NCBI GenBank assembly: GCA_900542795.1
Contig: UQPD01000020.1
Coordinates: forward strand, 1 to 23,984
Reading direction: 5' to 3'
DNA from: an uncultured Prevotella sp.
Lineage (GTDB): Bacteria; Bacteroidota; Bacteroidia; Bacteroidales; Bacteroidaceae
Length of the DNA: 23,984 nt
Position numbers and translations under genes: made by a program. The notes beneath the pieces were generated by a model. It had not been told where the DNA came from, did no database searches, and saw only the letters and a list, made by a program, of their open reading frames with translations. Of the stretch, positions 7,346 to 15,078 are shown one piece after another (the first letter of the stretch is position 1; every line of letters starts with the position of its first letter).

Positions 7346-7755
7346 TATTTATTCTTTTTGTTTTCTACAATTCGTTGCAGTTTATCAATGTGTTTTCGCA
7401 TCACAAACATTACAGGCAGTGCCAACAGCACGCCTATACTATTGGCTAACAAATCAGCCCACTCACCCGAACGGTATGCAGTGCAGTAAGTTTGTGCCAA
7501 TTCTATGATGCCACTCATCAGAATGGGTATCACTACAGCCACAAACATAAGTTTGATACGGCTCCAATGTCTATGACTGCGCAAATATTCAAACCAAAAC
7601 ACACTGCAAGTGCCAAAATACATGGTGCCGTGTACCACCTTATCGAAACCTACAATTCCATCAAACATACTTACATGGGGTGGACGAAAGAGGCTCAAAT
7701 ACCATATCAAGCATACGCATATGGAAGTTAATATAAACGCGGGGAGTCGTTTCAT
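7345..7755 (-). CDS. VanZ-like family membrane protein
   Basis: About 136 residues with three or four hydrophobic segments (AFILTSICVCLIWYLSLF near the start, LMFVAVVIPILMSGII, and SIGVLLALPVMFVM near the end). The conserved VanZ-like pieces are FDKVVHGTMYFG, SGIIELAQ and RSGEWADLLANSIG. VanZ of the vancomycin cluster gives teicoplanin resistance, but most homologues are of unknown role, so no resistance function is implied. The frame could extend to a TTG at 7776 overlapping the DUF4250 stop; I prefer the ATG at 7755, 14 bases after that stop, which starts MKRLPAFIL. Its stop shares one base with the next gene's GTG. Confidence 0.88.
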   Translation of the reverse strand: MKRLPAFILTSICVCLIWYLSLFRPPHVSMFDGIVGFDKVVHGTMYFGTCSVFWFEYLRSHRHWSRIKLMFVAVVIPILMSGIIELAQTYCTAYRSGEWADLLANSIGVLLALPVMFVMRKHIDKLQRIVENKKNK

Positions 7756-7769
7756 ACGTATGGCTAAGT

Positions 7770-7943
7770 TTACCAAAATTTGTTTTGTGCAGGGTTATAT
7801 TCAAATCCAGCCTCTGCTAATTGTTTTTCGAGTTTATCACGATCAACGTCCATATCATCGCAAAGGGCATCGAGCGAACTATATTCATCGCGCAACTTCG
7901 TATTAACAAAGCTGAACAACATCATTGGGTCTTTGGGTAACAT
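7770..7943 (-). CDS. DUF4250 domain-containing small protein
   Basis: A 57-residue protein starting MLPKDPMMLFSFVNTKLRD and ending GFEYNPAQNKFW, which resembles the small DUF4250 family; charged and helical, without membrane segments. Function unknown. The frame is open to 8015, but the family-like sequence begins at the ATG at 7943, so I chose that start. It is the first gene of the leftward group, about 110 bases downstream of a canonical promoter, and 14 bases before the VanZ-like ATG. Confidence 0.8.
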   Translation of the reverse strand: MLPKDPMMLFSFVNTKLRDEYSSLDALCDDMDVDRDKLEKQLAEAGFEYNPAQNKFW

Positions 7944-8060
7944 ATATATAATCGTTTTAGTGAGGGTGTTTGAAGAAGAAGGAGGTTGAAGCATATACCT
8001 ATACCCCCCGTTCAACTTCTGAATGCTATGCTAAATACCACATCATTCTCATTCCGTTTG

Positions 8061-8092
8061 CAAAATTACCGCTTTATTTTAGTAACGCCAAA
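8061..8092 (-). promoter_or_regulatory. Promoter of the DUF4250-VanZ-DUF3822-rsmD operon
   Basis: On the minus strand the -33 element TTTG is at 8092-8089, the spacer is exactly 20 bases, and the -7 element TAATTTTG is at 8068-8061. This is a full match to the Bacteroidota primary sigma-factor consensus. It leaves a leader of about 110 bases before the DUF4250 start. Confidence 0.75.
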
Positions 8093-8127
8093 TATGCTAT
8101 AAACCTTTTCAAGGCACATTCCCTACA

Positions 8128-9567
8128 TTACACTTGCCAGTTCACCAAATAAACTCTTTCTGTGGTACGCGTAAAAGCCGTGTAGAGCCAACGTAAATAG
8201 GAAGCTCCCGTAGCATCCGTTGGCACAAAACCTTGGTCTACATAAACTCGTGCCCATTGTCCGCCTTGTGCTTTATGACAAGTCACCGCATAGGCATATT
8301 TTATTTGTAAAGCATTGTAATAAGGGTCTTGACGAAGAGCCTTCATTCGGTCTTTTTTGAGCGGAATGTGCATATAGTCTTCAAGTACGCGCTCAAAGAG
8401 CAAGTTACTCTCTTCGCGCGTCAATGAAGGAGATTCTGATTGCAACGTGCTAAGCAGGACCCGACAATCTAATTCAAAGTCATCGTAGTCAGCAAAACGT
8501 AGTGTAGCATCTGCAAACCTAAAACCATATTGCTCGTGTACATTACGAATGCGCACCACTTCTGCCGTATCGCCATTGGCTATGAAGTTAAAAGGCATTT
8601 TTTCGTCTTTAGGCAATGATTTGGCACACTGTTCTGTCCAATAATAATTGTTCTTCACAGCCATTATCAAGTCGCCTCGTGTTATCTCGTCTTCACGGTC
8701 AAAAATGCGCGAACGTATGCCATTATTATATATATTGGCTCGTTTGTTTGACCGCGTCACAACTATTACACTGTCGGCACCATACGCTTGATAATCGCTC
8801 ACCAGACTCTCAATCAGTTCATTACCTGGCAAAGCACGTACCTCGCCATGGGCATCGGTTTGTATGGGTGGAATGCCTTCAAAGCCTTCGGTCAGTAATT
8901 GTCGCAACATAGTGGCTCCTGCTAACACATCACTATCACGACTTTGTCGCACCACTTCGGTTAAACTTGCACTACCCACTAATAGTCCGTAACGGCGCAA
9001 TACTTCATCGCACAAAGCTGGACTATCTTCTTCGCCCACTGGAGGCAACTGGGCTGTATCGCCCACAAGTAGCAATTTACATCCTGTACCAGAGTAGACA
9101 TATTGTATCAAATCGTCCATTAACTCTCCCGTTCCAAACAAGGTGTCTGTTCCCATTGCTCCTGTTCCACTACTTATCATCGACGCCTCGTCTACAACAA
9201 ACAAAGCATGTCGCAACTTGTTGTAGCCTAACGAAAAGCGGGTTCCTTCTCCTTGAAAACTCTCTTGCCTGTATATCACTCGATGAATGGTATAGGCTGG
9301 CATACCAGCATGATGCGAAAAAACCTTTGCTGCACGTCCAGTAGGAGCCAACAACACCACATCGCGCTTTAACAAGTGCATCACCTTTACCAATGCTCCC
9401 ACTAAGGATGTTTTACCTGTACCAGCATAACCACGCAGAATGCACGCTGCATAAGGTTGTGTGGTAGTTACAAAGTGGGCAAGCAACAAAGCTGCTTGTT
9501 GCTGCGAGGGAGTAAAAGGCAGAGCAAACTGCTGAGCTATGAGCTTAAGTATTTCGTCATTGAGCAT
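8128..9567 (-). CDS. RecD-like ATP-dependent DNA helicase (SF1B)
   Basis: A 479-residue superfamily 1 helicase of the RecD/Pif1-like group. Walker A is GYAGTGKT (46-53) and Walker B is in VVDEASM. The Q-loop region is LLVGDTAQLPPVGEEDSPAL. The C-terminal UvrD_C_2-type motifs are AYAVTCHKAQGGQWARVYVD and LYTAFTRTTERVYLV. It is shorter than RecD2 of Firmicutes and lacks the N-terminal HhH region; no recB or recC lies nearby, so it is probably a stand-alone repair or replication helicase. It starts 34 bases after the 5'-nucleotidase stop on the same strand and is probably the last gene of the folA operon. Confidence 0.9.
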   Translation of the reverse strand: MLNDEILKLIAQQFALPFTPSQQQAALLLAHFVTTTQPYAACILRGYAGTGKTSLVGALVKVMHLLKRDVVLLAPTGRAAKVFSHHAGMPAYTIHRVIYRQESFQGEGTRFSLGYNKLRHALFVVDEASMISSGTGAMGTDTLFGTGELMDDLIQYVYSGTGCKLLLVGDTAQLPPVGEEDSPALCDEVLRRYGLLVGSASLTEVVRQSRDSDVLAGATMLRQLLTEGFEGIPPIQTDAHGEVRALPGNELIESLVSDYQAYGADSVIVVTRSNKRANIYNNGIRSRIFDREDEITRGDLIMAVKNNYYWTEQCAKSLPKDEKMPFNFIANGDTAEVVRIRNVHEQYGFRFADATLRFADYDDFELDCRVLLSTLQSESPSLTREESNLLFERVLEDYMHIPLKKDRMKALRQDPYYNALQIKYAYAVTCHKAQGGQWARVYVDQGFVPTDATGASYLRWLYTAFTRTTERVYLVNWQV

Positions 9568-9601
9568 ATTGAGCCATATTTATCACAAGTGAAACAACAA
9601 C

Positions 9602-11323
9602 TTAAAAAAGTAAAGGCTCATCCTTTTTTCGTGCTTGAGCAGCCCAATCCTCAGGTATAAAGTGCCATTGATTAAGTGGAGCAGGCGAAATAACGCCTAA
9701 CTGTTCTATACGCGTCATAAGATAGTAACGCAAATCTTTGTCGGTACTCCACACAATGCGTTTAGGCAATTCAGCAGCAGGAATGCCAGCCCCTTGCGTA
9801 AGTAAATATCCGCCCCCATTGCCACGATAAGAATTTACGGCACAACGATAAGTTTTGCTCAGCGAGAAGGGAGAACCATCTGCCATCTGCGTAATCGTAA
9901 TTTTTTGTCCTGCTGGTTTTGTCAAGTCTACCGTATAACAAATGCCAGCTGCAGAGTCGAAGTTAAAACTCGGATATTGCAGACGCTGCCAAGCATCTGT
10001 CAGTTCATGTGCATTCGCACGGAACAAAAGCATGTGGTCGGTAGGAGCATGCATTTGAGCCGTCCAACGTGCGTATGAAAATTCCAAATAATCCTTTACT
10101 TCTCGTCCAGTAAGTTGCATTACGTAGAGCATATTTTCGTAGCGATAAAGGTTAAACATATCGCGCACATGAATATCACCTTCGGGAATGCTTGCGTCCA
10201 TTGCTAATGGAGCGGCAAATGATATATCTGCTCCAGATATATCAAGTTGCATCTGATGAATAAAATCGATAAATGCTGAAGGACCAAAAAAGGCTGGTGT
10301 GCTCTGCATAGCAGCCGTACTACGACCTATACGTTTTGAAGTAAATTGGCGCACTGCTTCATATTGCGAAACGAAGTGCTGCATAAAACCTGCATGAGGT
10401 TGCTGATTAAGTACCGAAACAACCTGTCCTTGCACCTTTTTATTAAGAACCTTTTTACCCTTGAGCGTAAGGGTTATGTCGGCCTGTGCCACTGCATGCG
10501 CATTGGCTGCAGGATTAAGCACAAGCACATCTTTCCCTTCTACATTGCGCACCAAACGCTGGGCTTCACGATGGTCGTGTCCACAAAACACCACATCAAA
10601 CCCTGGCACACGACGTGCCACTGCTACTGCTGCATGTTCGGCACGCGGTGTTGTAATGGTATCCGACCCTACACCTGAATGAAAGAGTCCTACTATAACA
10701 TCTGCTTGGCGTTGCATCTCAGGCATATAGTAACGAGCGATAGCTTCTTGGTCATCAAAACGAAGGTTGGTCCATAAATTTTGTGGCAACCACATGGGAA
10801 TGCAAGGGGTAATCATGCCCAATACTGCTATGCGCACCCCTTGACGTTTCAGAATGGTGTAGGGTTTCCAATAGGGAGTACCCTTACGCACATCTATCAC
10901 ATTGGCACCCAACACTGGATAATGACACTGACTCACCCAACGGTCATACACAGCATGCCCTGTTTCCACATCATGGTTGCCCACCGTTGCTGCATCATAG
11001 TGCATATAATTGAGTACATCAGCGCAAAGGTGAGTTGACGTGGTATCTATGTAGTCGTAGTAGCAGGCTGTTGGCTGACCTTGCAGAATATCGCCATTAT
11101 CAAGCAGCACCACGCGGTCTTTGCCTTGCTTATGACGGAGTTTTTCAACATAGGTATAAACGCGTGCCAAACTACCCTCACCAGATTTTCCGTTTATAAA
11201 ATCGTAGGGAAAGTAGTTACCATGTACATCGCTGGTTTCAAGCAGCGAAATAGTGACTTGGCGTTGCGCAAAGGCATATGTGGCAAGCATTAAAGCACTC
11301 AAAACAAGAAGTAGACGTTTCAT
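9602..11323 (-). CDS. Secreted 5'-nucleotidase / 2',3'-cyclic phosphodiesterase family metallophosphatase
   Basis: A 573-residue exported enzyme of the UshA/CpdB family that hydrolyses extracytoplasmic nucleotides so that nucleosides can be salvaged. A Sec signal peptide (MKRLLLVLSALMLATYAFA, cleavage near residue 19) is followed by the metallophosphatase motifs SDVHGN (31-36, metal ligands Asp32 and His34), DNGDILQG, GNHDVE and GHDH. The second half is the 5'-nucleotidase C-terminal substrate domain, with an RGNGGGYL segment. Exact substrate cannot be told. Its ATG overlaps the folA stop by one base (TAATG), indicating translational coupling. Confidence 0.9.
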   Translation of the reverse strand: MKRLLLVLSALMLATYAFAQRQVTISLLETSDVHGNYFPYDFINGKSGEGSLARVYTYVEKLRHKQGKDRVVLLDNGDILQGQPTACYYDYIDTTSTHLCADVLNYMHYDAATVGNHDVETGHAVYDRWVSQCHYPVLGANVIDVRKGTPYWKPYTILKRQGVRIAVLGMITPCIPMWLPQNLWTNLRFDDQEAIARYYMPEMQRQADVIVGLFHSGVGSDTITTPRAEHAAVAVARRVPGFDVVFCGHDHREAQRLVRNVEGKDVLVLNPAANAHAVAQADITLTLKGKKVLNKKVQGQVVSVLNQQPHAGFMQHFVSQYEAVRQFTSKRIGRSTAAMQSTPAFFGPSAFIDFIHQMQLDISGADISFAAPLAMDASIPEGDIHVRDMFNLYRYENMLYVMQLTGREVKDYLEFSYARWTAQMHAPTDHMLLFRANAHELTDAWQRLQYPSFNFDSAAGICYTVDLTKPAGQKITITQMADGSPFSLSKTYRCAVNSYRGNGGGYLLTQGAGIPAAELPKRIVWSTDKDLRYYLMTRIEQLGVISPAPLNQWHFIPEDWAAQARKKDEPLLF

Positions 11324-11814
11324 TACTTACGAATATAGTTTACAAAATCATAGGCGAGATGGTTTTTCTCGTCAGGTTCGTGGTGTTCACGACTCTCCTC
11401 AGTCCACAACGTAGCATCGTATGTGGGGAAAAAGGTGTCAGCCTCATCAGGCGTAGCATCTACATGGGTCAAGCAGAGGCGTTGCGCCAAAGGCAAAGCT
11501 GCAGCATACACGCTCTCCCCACCAAGTACAAATACTTGGTCATCATTTTGGCAAGCTTGCAGTGCATCCTCAAATGAGTGGAACACCTCAATGTTGGGTG
11601 CAGTGTAATCAGCCTGACGGGTAATTACCACATTGCGACGATTGGGCAATGCGCCCTTGGGTAAAGACTCAAACGTTTTACGCCCCATAATGATGGTATG
11701 TCCTGTAGTAAGGTTCTTAAAATGTTTGAGGTCGGCAGGCAGATAGTAAAGCAGTTGTCCCTTGTTGCCAATAGCGGCATTAGCAGTGAGGGCACAAATA
11801 ATAGAAAGTGTCAT
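11323..11814 (-). CDS. folA: Dihydrofolate reductase
   Basis: A 163-residue enzyme that reduces dihydrofolate to tetrahydrofolate with NADPH, recycling the cofactor oxidised by thymidylate synthase. It shows SIICALTANAAIGNKGQLL at the N-terminus, LPADLKHFK with the active-site acidic residue Asp28, the NADPH-binding segment TIIMGRKTFESLP, RNVVITR, and VFVLGGESVY. Length is typical of chromosomal FolA. It diverges from thyA with a 123-bp gap, heads an operon with the 5'-nucleotidase, and its mRNA probably begins with a long hairpin (11843-11882). Confidence 0.96.
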   Translation of the reverse strand: MTLSIICALTANAAIGNKGQLLYYLPADLKHFKNLTTGHTIIMGRKTFESLPKGALPNRRNVVITRQADYTAPNIEVFHSFEDALQACQNDDQVFVLGGESVYAAALPLAQRLCLTHVDATPDEADTFFPTYDATLWTEESREHHEPDEKNHLAYDFVNYIRK

Positions 11815-11842
11815 TGTGTGCTGATTTATTTGTTGATATTAT

Positions 11843-11882
11843 GAAGTCGTCTAAACTTCGTCAGAAAAGTTTAGACGACTTC
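11843..11882. repeat. 16-bp perfect inverted repeat in the folA leader
   Basis: GAAGTCGTCTAAACTT (11843-11858) pairs perfectly with AAGTTTAGACGACTTC (11867-11882) around an 8-base loop. It lies between folA and thyA, at the expected 5' end of the folA transcript and upstream of the thyA promoter. It shares 27 bases, with two differences, with 14144-14170. It could be a leader hairpin, a protein-binding operator, or simply a repeat-family member. Confidence 0.85.
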
Positions 11883-11884
11883 TA

Positions 11885-11917
11885 TGTGCAAAGGTAAGCA
11901 GATATTTTGTAATTTTG
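11885..11917 (+). promoter_or_regulatory. thyA promoter
   Basis: The -7 box TAATTTTG is at 11910-11917 and a weak -33 element TGTG at 11885-11888, with a 21-base spacer. The -33 region abuts the folA -7 box and lies over the expected folA transcription start, so the two promoters overlap back to back. Confidence 0.6.
11889..11896 (-). promoter_or_regulatory. folA promoter, -7 box
   Basis: TACCTTTG on the minus strand matches TAnnTTTG. No perfect TTTG lies at the right distance; a TTCG sits about 22 bases upstream. Transcription would start close to 11884, at the edge of the hairpin at 11843-11882. Confidence 0.55.
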
Positions 11918-11937
11918 CCGAAAATATTACGTTACGA

Positions 11938-12732
11938 ATGAAACAATATCTCAATTTACTACAAGATATCCTGGACAATGGCACGATAAAAGATGACCGC
12001 ACAGGAACAGGAACGAAAAGCATTTTTGGACATCAGATGCGTTTTAACCTTGAAGAAGGTTTTCCGCTTATCACCACTAAAAAGCTCCATCTAAAATCTA
12101 TTATCCACGAGTTGTTGTGGTTTTTGAAGGGCGATACGAATGTGCATTATTTGCAAGAGAATGGTGTGCGCATTTGGAACGAGTGGGCTGATGAGAATGG
12201 CGACTTAGGCCATGTTTATGGTTACCAATGGCGCTCATGGCCCGACTACAATGGTGGACACATCGACCAAATTAAGGAGGTTATTCGTCAAATAAAGGAA
12301 ACGCCAAACTCTCGTCGCATCATTGTTTCTGCTTGGAACGTAGCCGATCTCGACAAAATGAATCTGCCCCCTTGCCACTTGCTTTTTCAGTTTTATGTAG
12401 CAGACGGACGTTTATCGCTGCAACTCTACCAACGCTCGGCAGACACTTTTCTCGGTGTTCCCTTTAACATCGCAAGCTATGCCTTGCTGTTGATGATGGT
12501 TGCACAGGTCACCGGACTTAAGGCGGGCGACTTTGTACATACTACTGGCGACACACACCTCTATTTAAATCACTTGGAACAAGCACGTTTACAACTAACA
12601 CGCGAACCGCGACCACTACCTCGTATGGTTATCAACCCCGATGTGAAGGATTTGTTCGACTTTAAATATGAGGACTTTAAACTTGAAGATTACGATCCAT
12701 GGCCACATATTGCCGCAAAGGTGTCGGTATAA
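11938..12732 (+). CDS. thyA: Thymidylate synthase ThyA
   Basis: A 264-residue enzyme that methylates dUMP to dTMP using methylene-tetrahydrofolate and releases dihydrofolate, the FolA substrate. The ATG at 11938 gives exactly the E. coli length, and the catalytic cysteine falls at residue 146 in LPPCHLLFQF, the same number as in E. coli. Other signatures are DDRTGTGT (19-26), QRSADTFLGVPFNIASYALL and the C-terminal AAKVSV. The frame is open to 11884, but the promoter -7 box lies inside that extension. It diverges from folA and is followed 29 bases later by an rRNA methyltransferase gene, probably co-transcribed. Confidence 0.98.
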   Translation: MKQYLNLLQDILDNGTIKDDRTGTGTKSIFGHQMRFNLEEGFPLITTKKLHLKSIIHELLWFLKGDTNVHYLQENGVRIWNEWADENGDLGHVYGYQWRSWPDYNGGHIDQIKEVIRQIKETPNSRRIIVSAWNVADLDKMNLPPCHLLFQFYVADGRLSLQLYQRSADTFLGVPFNIASYALLLMMVAQVTGLKAGDFVHTTGDTHLYLNHLEQARLQLTREPRPLPRMVINPDVKDLFDFKYEDFKLEDYDPWPHIAAKVSV

Positions 12733-12761
12733 GTAGATTTTAAATATTGCGCTTATCAAAA

Positions 12762-14138
12762 ATGGAATTACCCAAAGACTTCCTACACGAAATAGCTTTA
12801 CTGTTAGGCAAGGATGAGGCTGACGCTTTGTGTCGTGCACTAACTGAGAGCCCAGTTCCTACCAGTGTACGCATCAACACGCTGAAGCGTCCCACTACCC
12901 TACCTGCTTCCACAGACTCGGAAGTTCCTTGGTGCGAAACGGGCGTATATCTGTCAGAACGACCTAAATTTACATACGACCCTATGCTACATGCAGGCTG
13001 TTACTATGTGCAAGAGGCGGCCTCCATGTTTATTGAACAAGCCTATCGCACCATTGCAGCCGACTTTGTACCACAGCGTTTGCTCGACCTTTGTGCTGCA
13101 CCAGGTGGTAAGAGCACGCTCTGGCGAAGTTTATTGCCCACAGGAGCATTGCTTGTAGCAAACGAACCTATTAGGCAACGCGCACAAGTGTTGGCTGAAA
13201 ATCTCACCAAATGGGGACAGCCCGATGTGGTGTGTACTTCAGCCTACCCCGAGGAGTTTGCACCATTAGGCAGTTTCTTTGATGTTATTGCAACGGATGT
13301 GCCTTGCTCGGGCGAGGGCATGTTCCGTAAAGACGAAGGAGCTATCAACGAATGGTCTGCGCAAGCTGTTGACACTTGTGCTGCACGTCAATGGGACATT
13401 GTGCAGTCTGTATGGCCCGCTCTACGCGAAGGAGGTTACTTAGTATATAGCACTTGCACGTATAACCGACAGGAAAACGAGGACAATGTGCTGCGCATAT
13501 GTCATGAATTAGGGGCTGAATTGGTGCCTATTGTTACGCAAAAAGATTGGGGCATTATGGGTGATACTACAGGACGCGAACTGCCCGTTTACCACTTTTT
13601 CCCCCATCACACAAAGGGTGAAGGCTTATTCTTGGCTTTGCTGCGCAAAACTGCTGCTGCACCTTTAATTAAAGAAAAGAAGAACAAAAAGCAACGTGTT
13701 GCCAAACAACCGACCATTAAAGGTGGTGCAGCTGTAGCTGATTGGTTAGAACATAGCAAAGAGTTTAAACTGCTACGTACAGACGAGACGCACATCATTG
13801 CCGTACGACAGTCCTTAGCCGACGACATACAACGCATTTGTGCCACAGTGCGTGCCTTAACAGCAGGTATTTTGTTGGTCGAAGAAAAAGGCAAAAAACT
13901 AATACCACAACATGCCTTAGCGCTCTCTACCGAAAGAGCTGTTAAAGCTTTTGCAACCGTGGAATTATCTACTGACGAAGCTTTGTCGTACTTGCGTCGT
14001 GAATCCATCACCCTACCCTCTGAAACTCCTCGTGGCTACGTTGTGGTTTGCCATAAGGGTCACGCCCTTGGTTTTGTAAACAATCTTGGCAATCGCGCCA
14101 ACAATTTATACCCACAAGAGTGGAGAATTAGAAACTAA
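12762..14138 (+). CDS. RsmF/NOL1-NOP2-Sun family rRNA cytosine-C5 methyltransferase
   Basis: A 458-residue SAM-dependent RNA m5C methyltransferase resembling RsmF (YebU). The N-terminal part (SVRINTLKRP, GCYYVQEAASMF) matches the family. The SAM motif LDLCAAPGGKSTL is at 108-120. The two family cysteines are Cys182 in DVPCSGEGMFRKD and Cys232 in YSTCTYN. The C-terminal about 150 residues form the extra domain of the RsmF subgroup, after a lysine-rich linker (KEKKNKKQRVAK). I chose the ATG at 12762; a TTG at 12747 would add five residues. The target base cannot be read from sequence. It follows thyA on the same strand. Confidence 0.9.
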   Translation: MELPKDFLHEIALLLGKDEADALCRALTESPVPTSVRINTLKRPTTLPASTDSEVPWCETGVYLSERPKFTYDPMLHAGCYYVQEAASMFIEQAYRTIAADFVPQRLLDLCAAPGGKSTLWRSLLPTGALLVANEPIRQRAQVLAENLTKWGQPDVVCTSAYPEEFAPLGSFFDVIATDVPCSGEGMFRKDEGAINEWSAQAVDTCAARQWDIVQSVWPALREGGYLVYSTCTYNRQENEDNVLRICHELGAELVPIVTQKDWGIMGDTTGRELPVYHFFPHHTKGEGLFLALLRKTAAAPLIKEKKNKKQRVAKQPTIKGGAAVADWLEHSKEFKLLRTDETHIIAVRQSLADDIQRICATVRALTAGILLVEEKGKKLIPQHALALSTERAVKAFATVELSTDEALSYLRRESITLPSETPRGYVVVCHKGHALGFVNNLGNRANNLYPQEWRIRN

Positions 14139-14143
14139 ATGGA

Positions 14144-14170
14144 GAAGTCATCTAAACTTTTCTGACAAAG
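14144..14170 (+). repeat. Second, decayed copy of the folA-leader repeat
   Basis: These 27 bases, beginning GAAGTCATCTAAACTT, match the reverse complement of the 11843-11882 repeat with two differences, so the copies are in inverted orientation around thyA and the RsmF-like gene. The rest of the palindrome is degraded here. It lies directly after the stop of the RsmF-like gene. Confidence 0.75.
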
Positions 14171-14202
14171 ATTCGATTTTAATGTCGAACAAATACAAAA
14201 TC

Positions 14203-14242
14203 ACGCGCCAGCCTTACCCCTGAAGGGATAAGACTGGCGCGT
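14203..14242. terminator. Bidirectional terminator between the RsmF-like gene and PNP
   Basis: ACGCGCCAGCCTTACCCCT (14203-14221) pairs with 14224-14242 over 19 positions with two C/A mismatches and a tight loop around GA. TAATTTTAT follows on the plus strand and GATTTTGTATTT on the minus strand, so it can stop both convergent transcripts. Confidence 0.85.
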
Positions 14243-14265
14243 AATTTTATCTTAAGTGCACAGGC

Positions 14266-15078
14266 TTAGTCTATTCTACGCACCATTTCGCGGAAAATTT
14301 CTGCCATCAAAGGCTGAACAGCATTGGCTGCCTTTTGCACTTCTTCATGACTTACTTCAACCGCCTGACCTTCTACACCAAGGTCGGTGATAATGCTAAT
14401 ACCGAAACAACGAATGCCACAATGACGGGCTACAATAACCTCGGGAACTGTTGACATGCCTACAGCATCAGCACCCAAAATGTGGTACATTTTATATTCG
14501 GCAGGTGTTTCGAAAGTAGGACCTTGAGTGGCTAGGTATACACCTTCAACCGTGCGAATACCCTTTTCTTTTGCAATAGCACGTGCCATATCAAGGAACT
14601 CATGACTGTAAGCTTCGTGCATATCAGGGAAACGAGGACCTGTCGGAAAGTTTGGACCATGAAGCGGATGTTCGGGCATAAAGTTAATATGGTCTGTAAT
14701 GAGCATCAGGTCGCCAATCTTGAAGTTTGGATTCATACCACCAGCAGCATTACTTACAAAAAGATTCTTAATACCCAATTCGTACATTACACGTACAGGA
14801 AAGGTTACCTGCTTCATGTTGTAACCTTCATAAAAATGAAAACGACCCTGAAGAGCCATTACATCTTTACCACCCAGACGGCCAAAAATGAGTTTACCAC
14901 TATGACCTTCTACCGTACTTATGGGGAAGTTAGGGATGTCTTGATACGGAAATTCGTCTACTATGTCTATTTCCTCCGCTAAGTGTCCAAGTCCTGTACC
15001 CAAGACAATAGCTGTGCGGGGACGCATCTGCGTGTGTTCTTTAATCCACGCTGCAGTTTCTTTGATTTGTTCTAACAT
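14266..15078 (-). CDS. Purine nucleoside phosphorylase
   Basis: A 270-residue trimeric-type purine nucleoside phosphorylase that splits inosine and guanosine with phosphate for salvage. Visible motifs are VLGTGLGHLAEEID (phosphate loop), EGHSGKLIFGRLGGK, LQGRFHFYEGY, NAAGGMNP, and AVGMSTVPEVIVARHCG. It starts MLEQIKETAAWIKEH like its family, so the ATG at 15078 is likely correct even though it overlaps the end of lpxK by 38 bases. Together with the secreted 5'-nucleotidase in this region it would allow nucleotide-to-base salvage (inference). Confidence 0.95.
   Translation of the reverse strand: MLEQIKETAAWIKEHTQMRPRTAIVLGTGLGHLAEEIDIVDEFPYQDIPNFPISTVEGHSGKLIFGRLGGKDVMALQGRFHFYEGYNMKQVTFPVRVMYELGIKNLFVSNAAGGMNPNFKIGDLMLITDHINFMPEHPLHGPNFPTGPRFPDMHEAYSHEFLDMARAIAKEKGIRTVEGVYLATQGPTFETPAEYKMYHILGADAVGMSTVPEVIVARHCGIRCFGISIITDLGVEGQAVEVSHEEVQKAANAVQPLMAEIFREMVRRID

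Noticed and set aside
7345..7755. Glycopeptide resistance gene
   Set aside because: The VanZ-like domain alone, with no vanHAX or regulators nearby and in an rsmD operon, does not indicate resistance.
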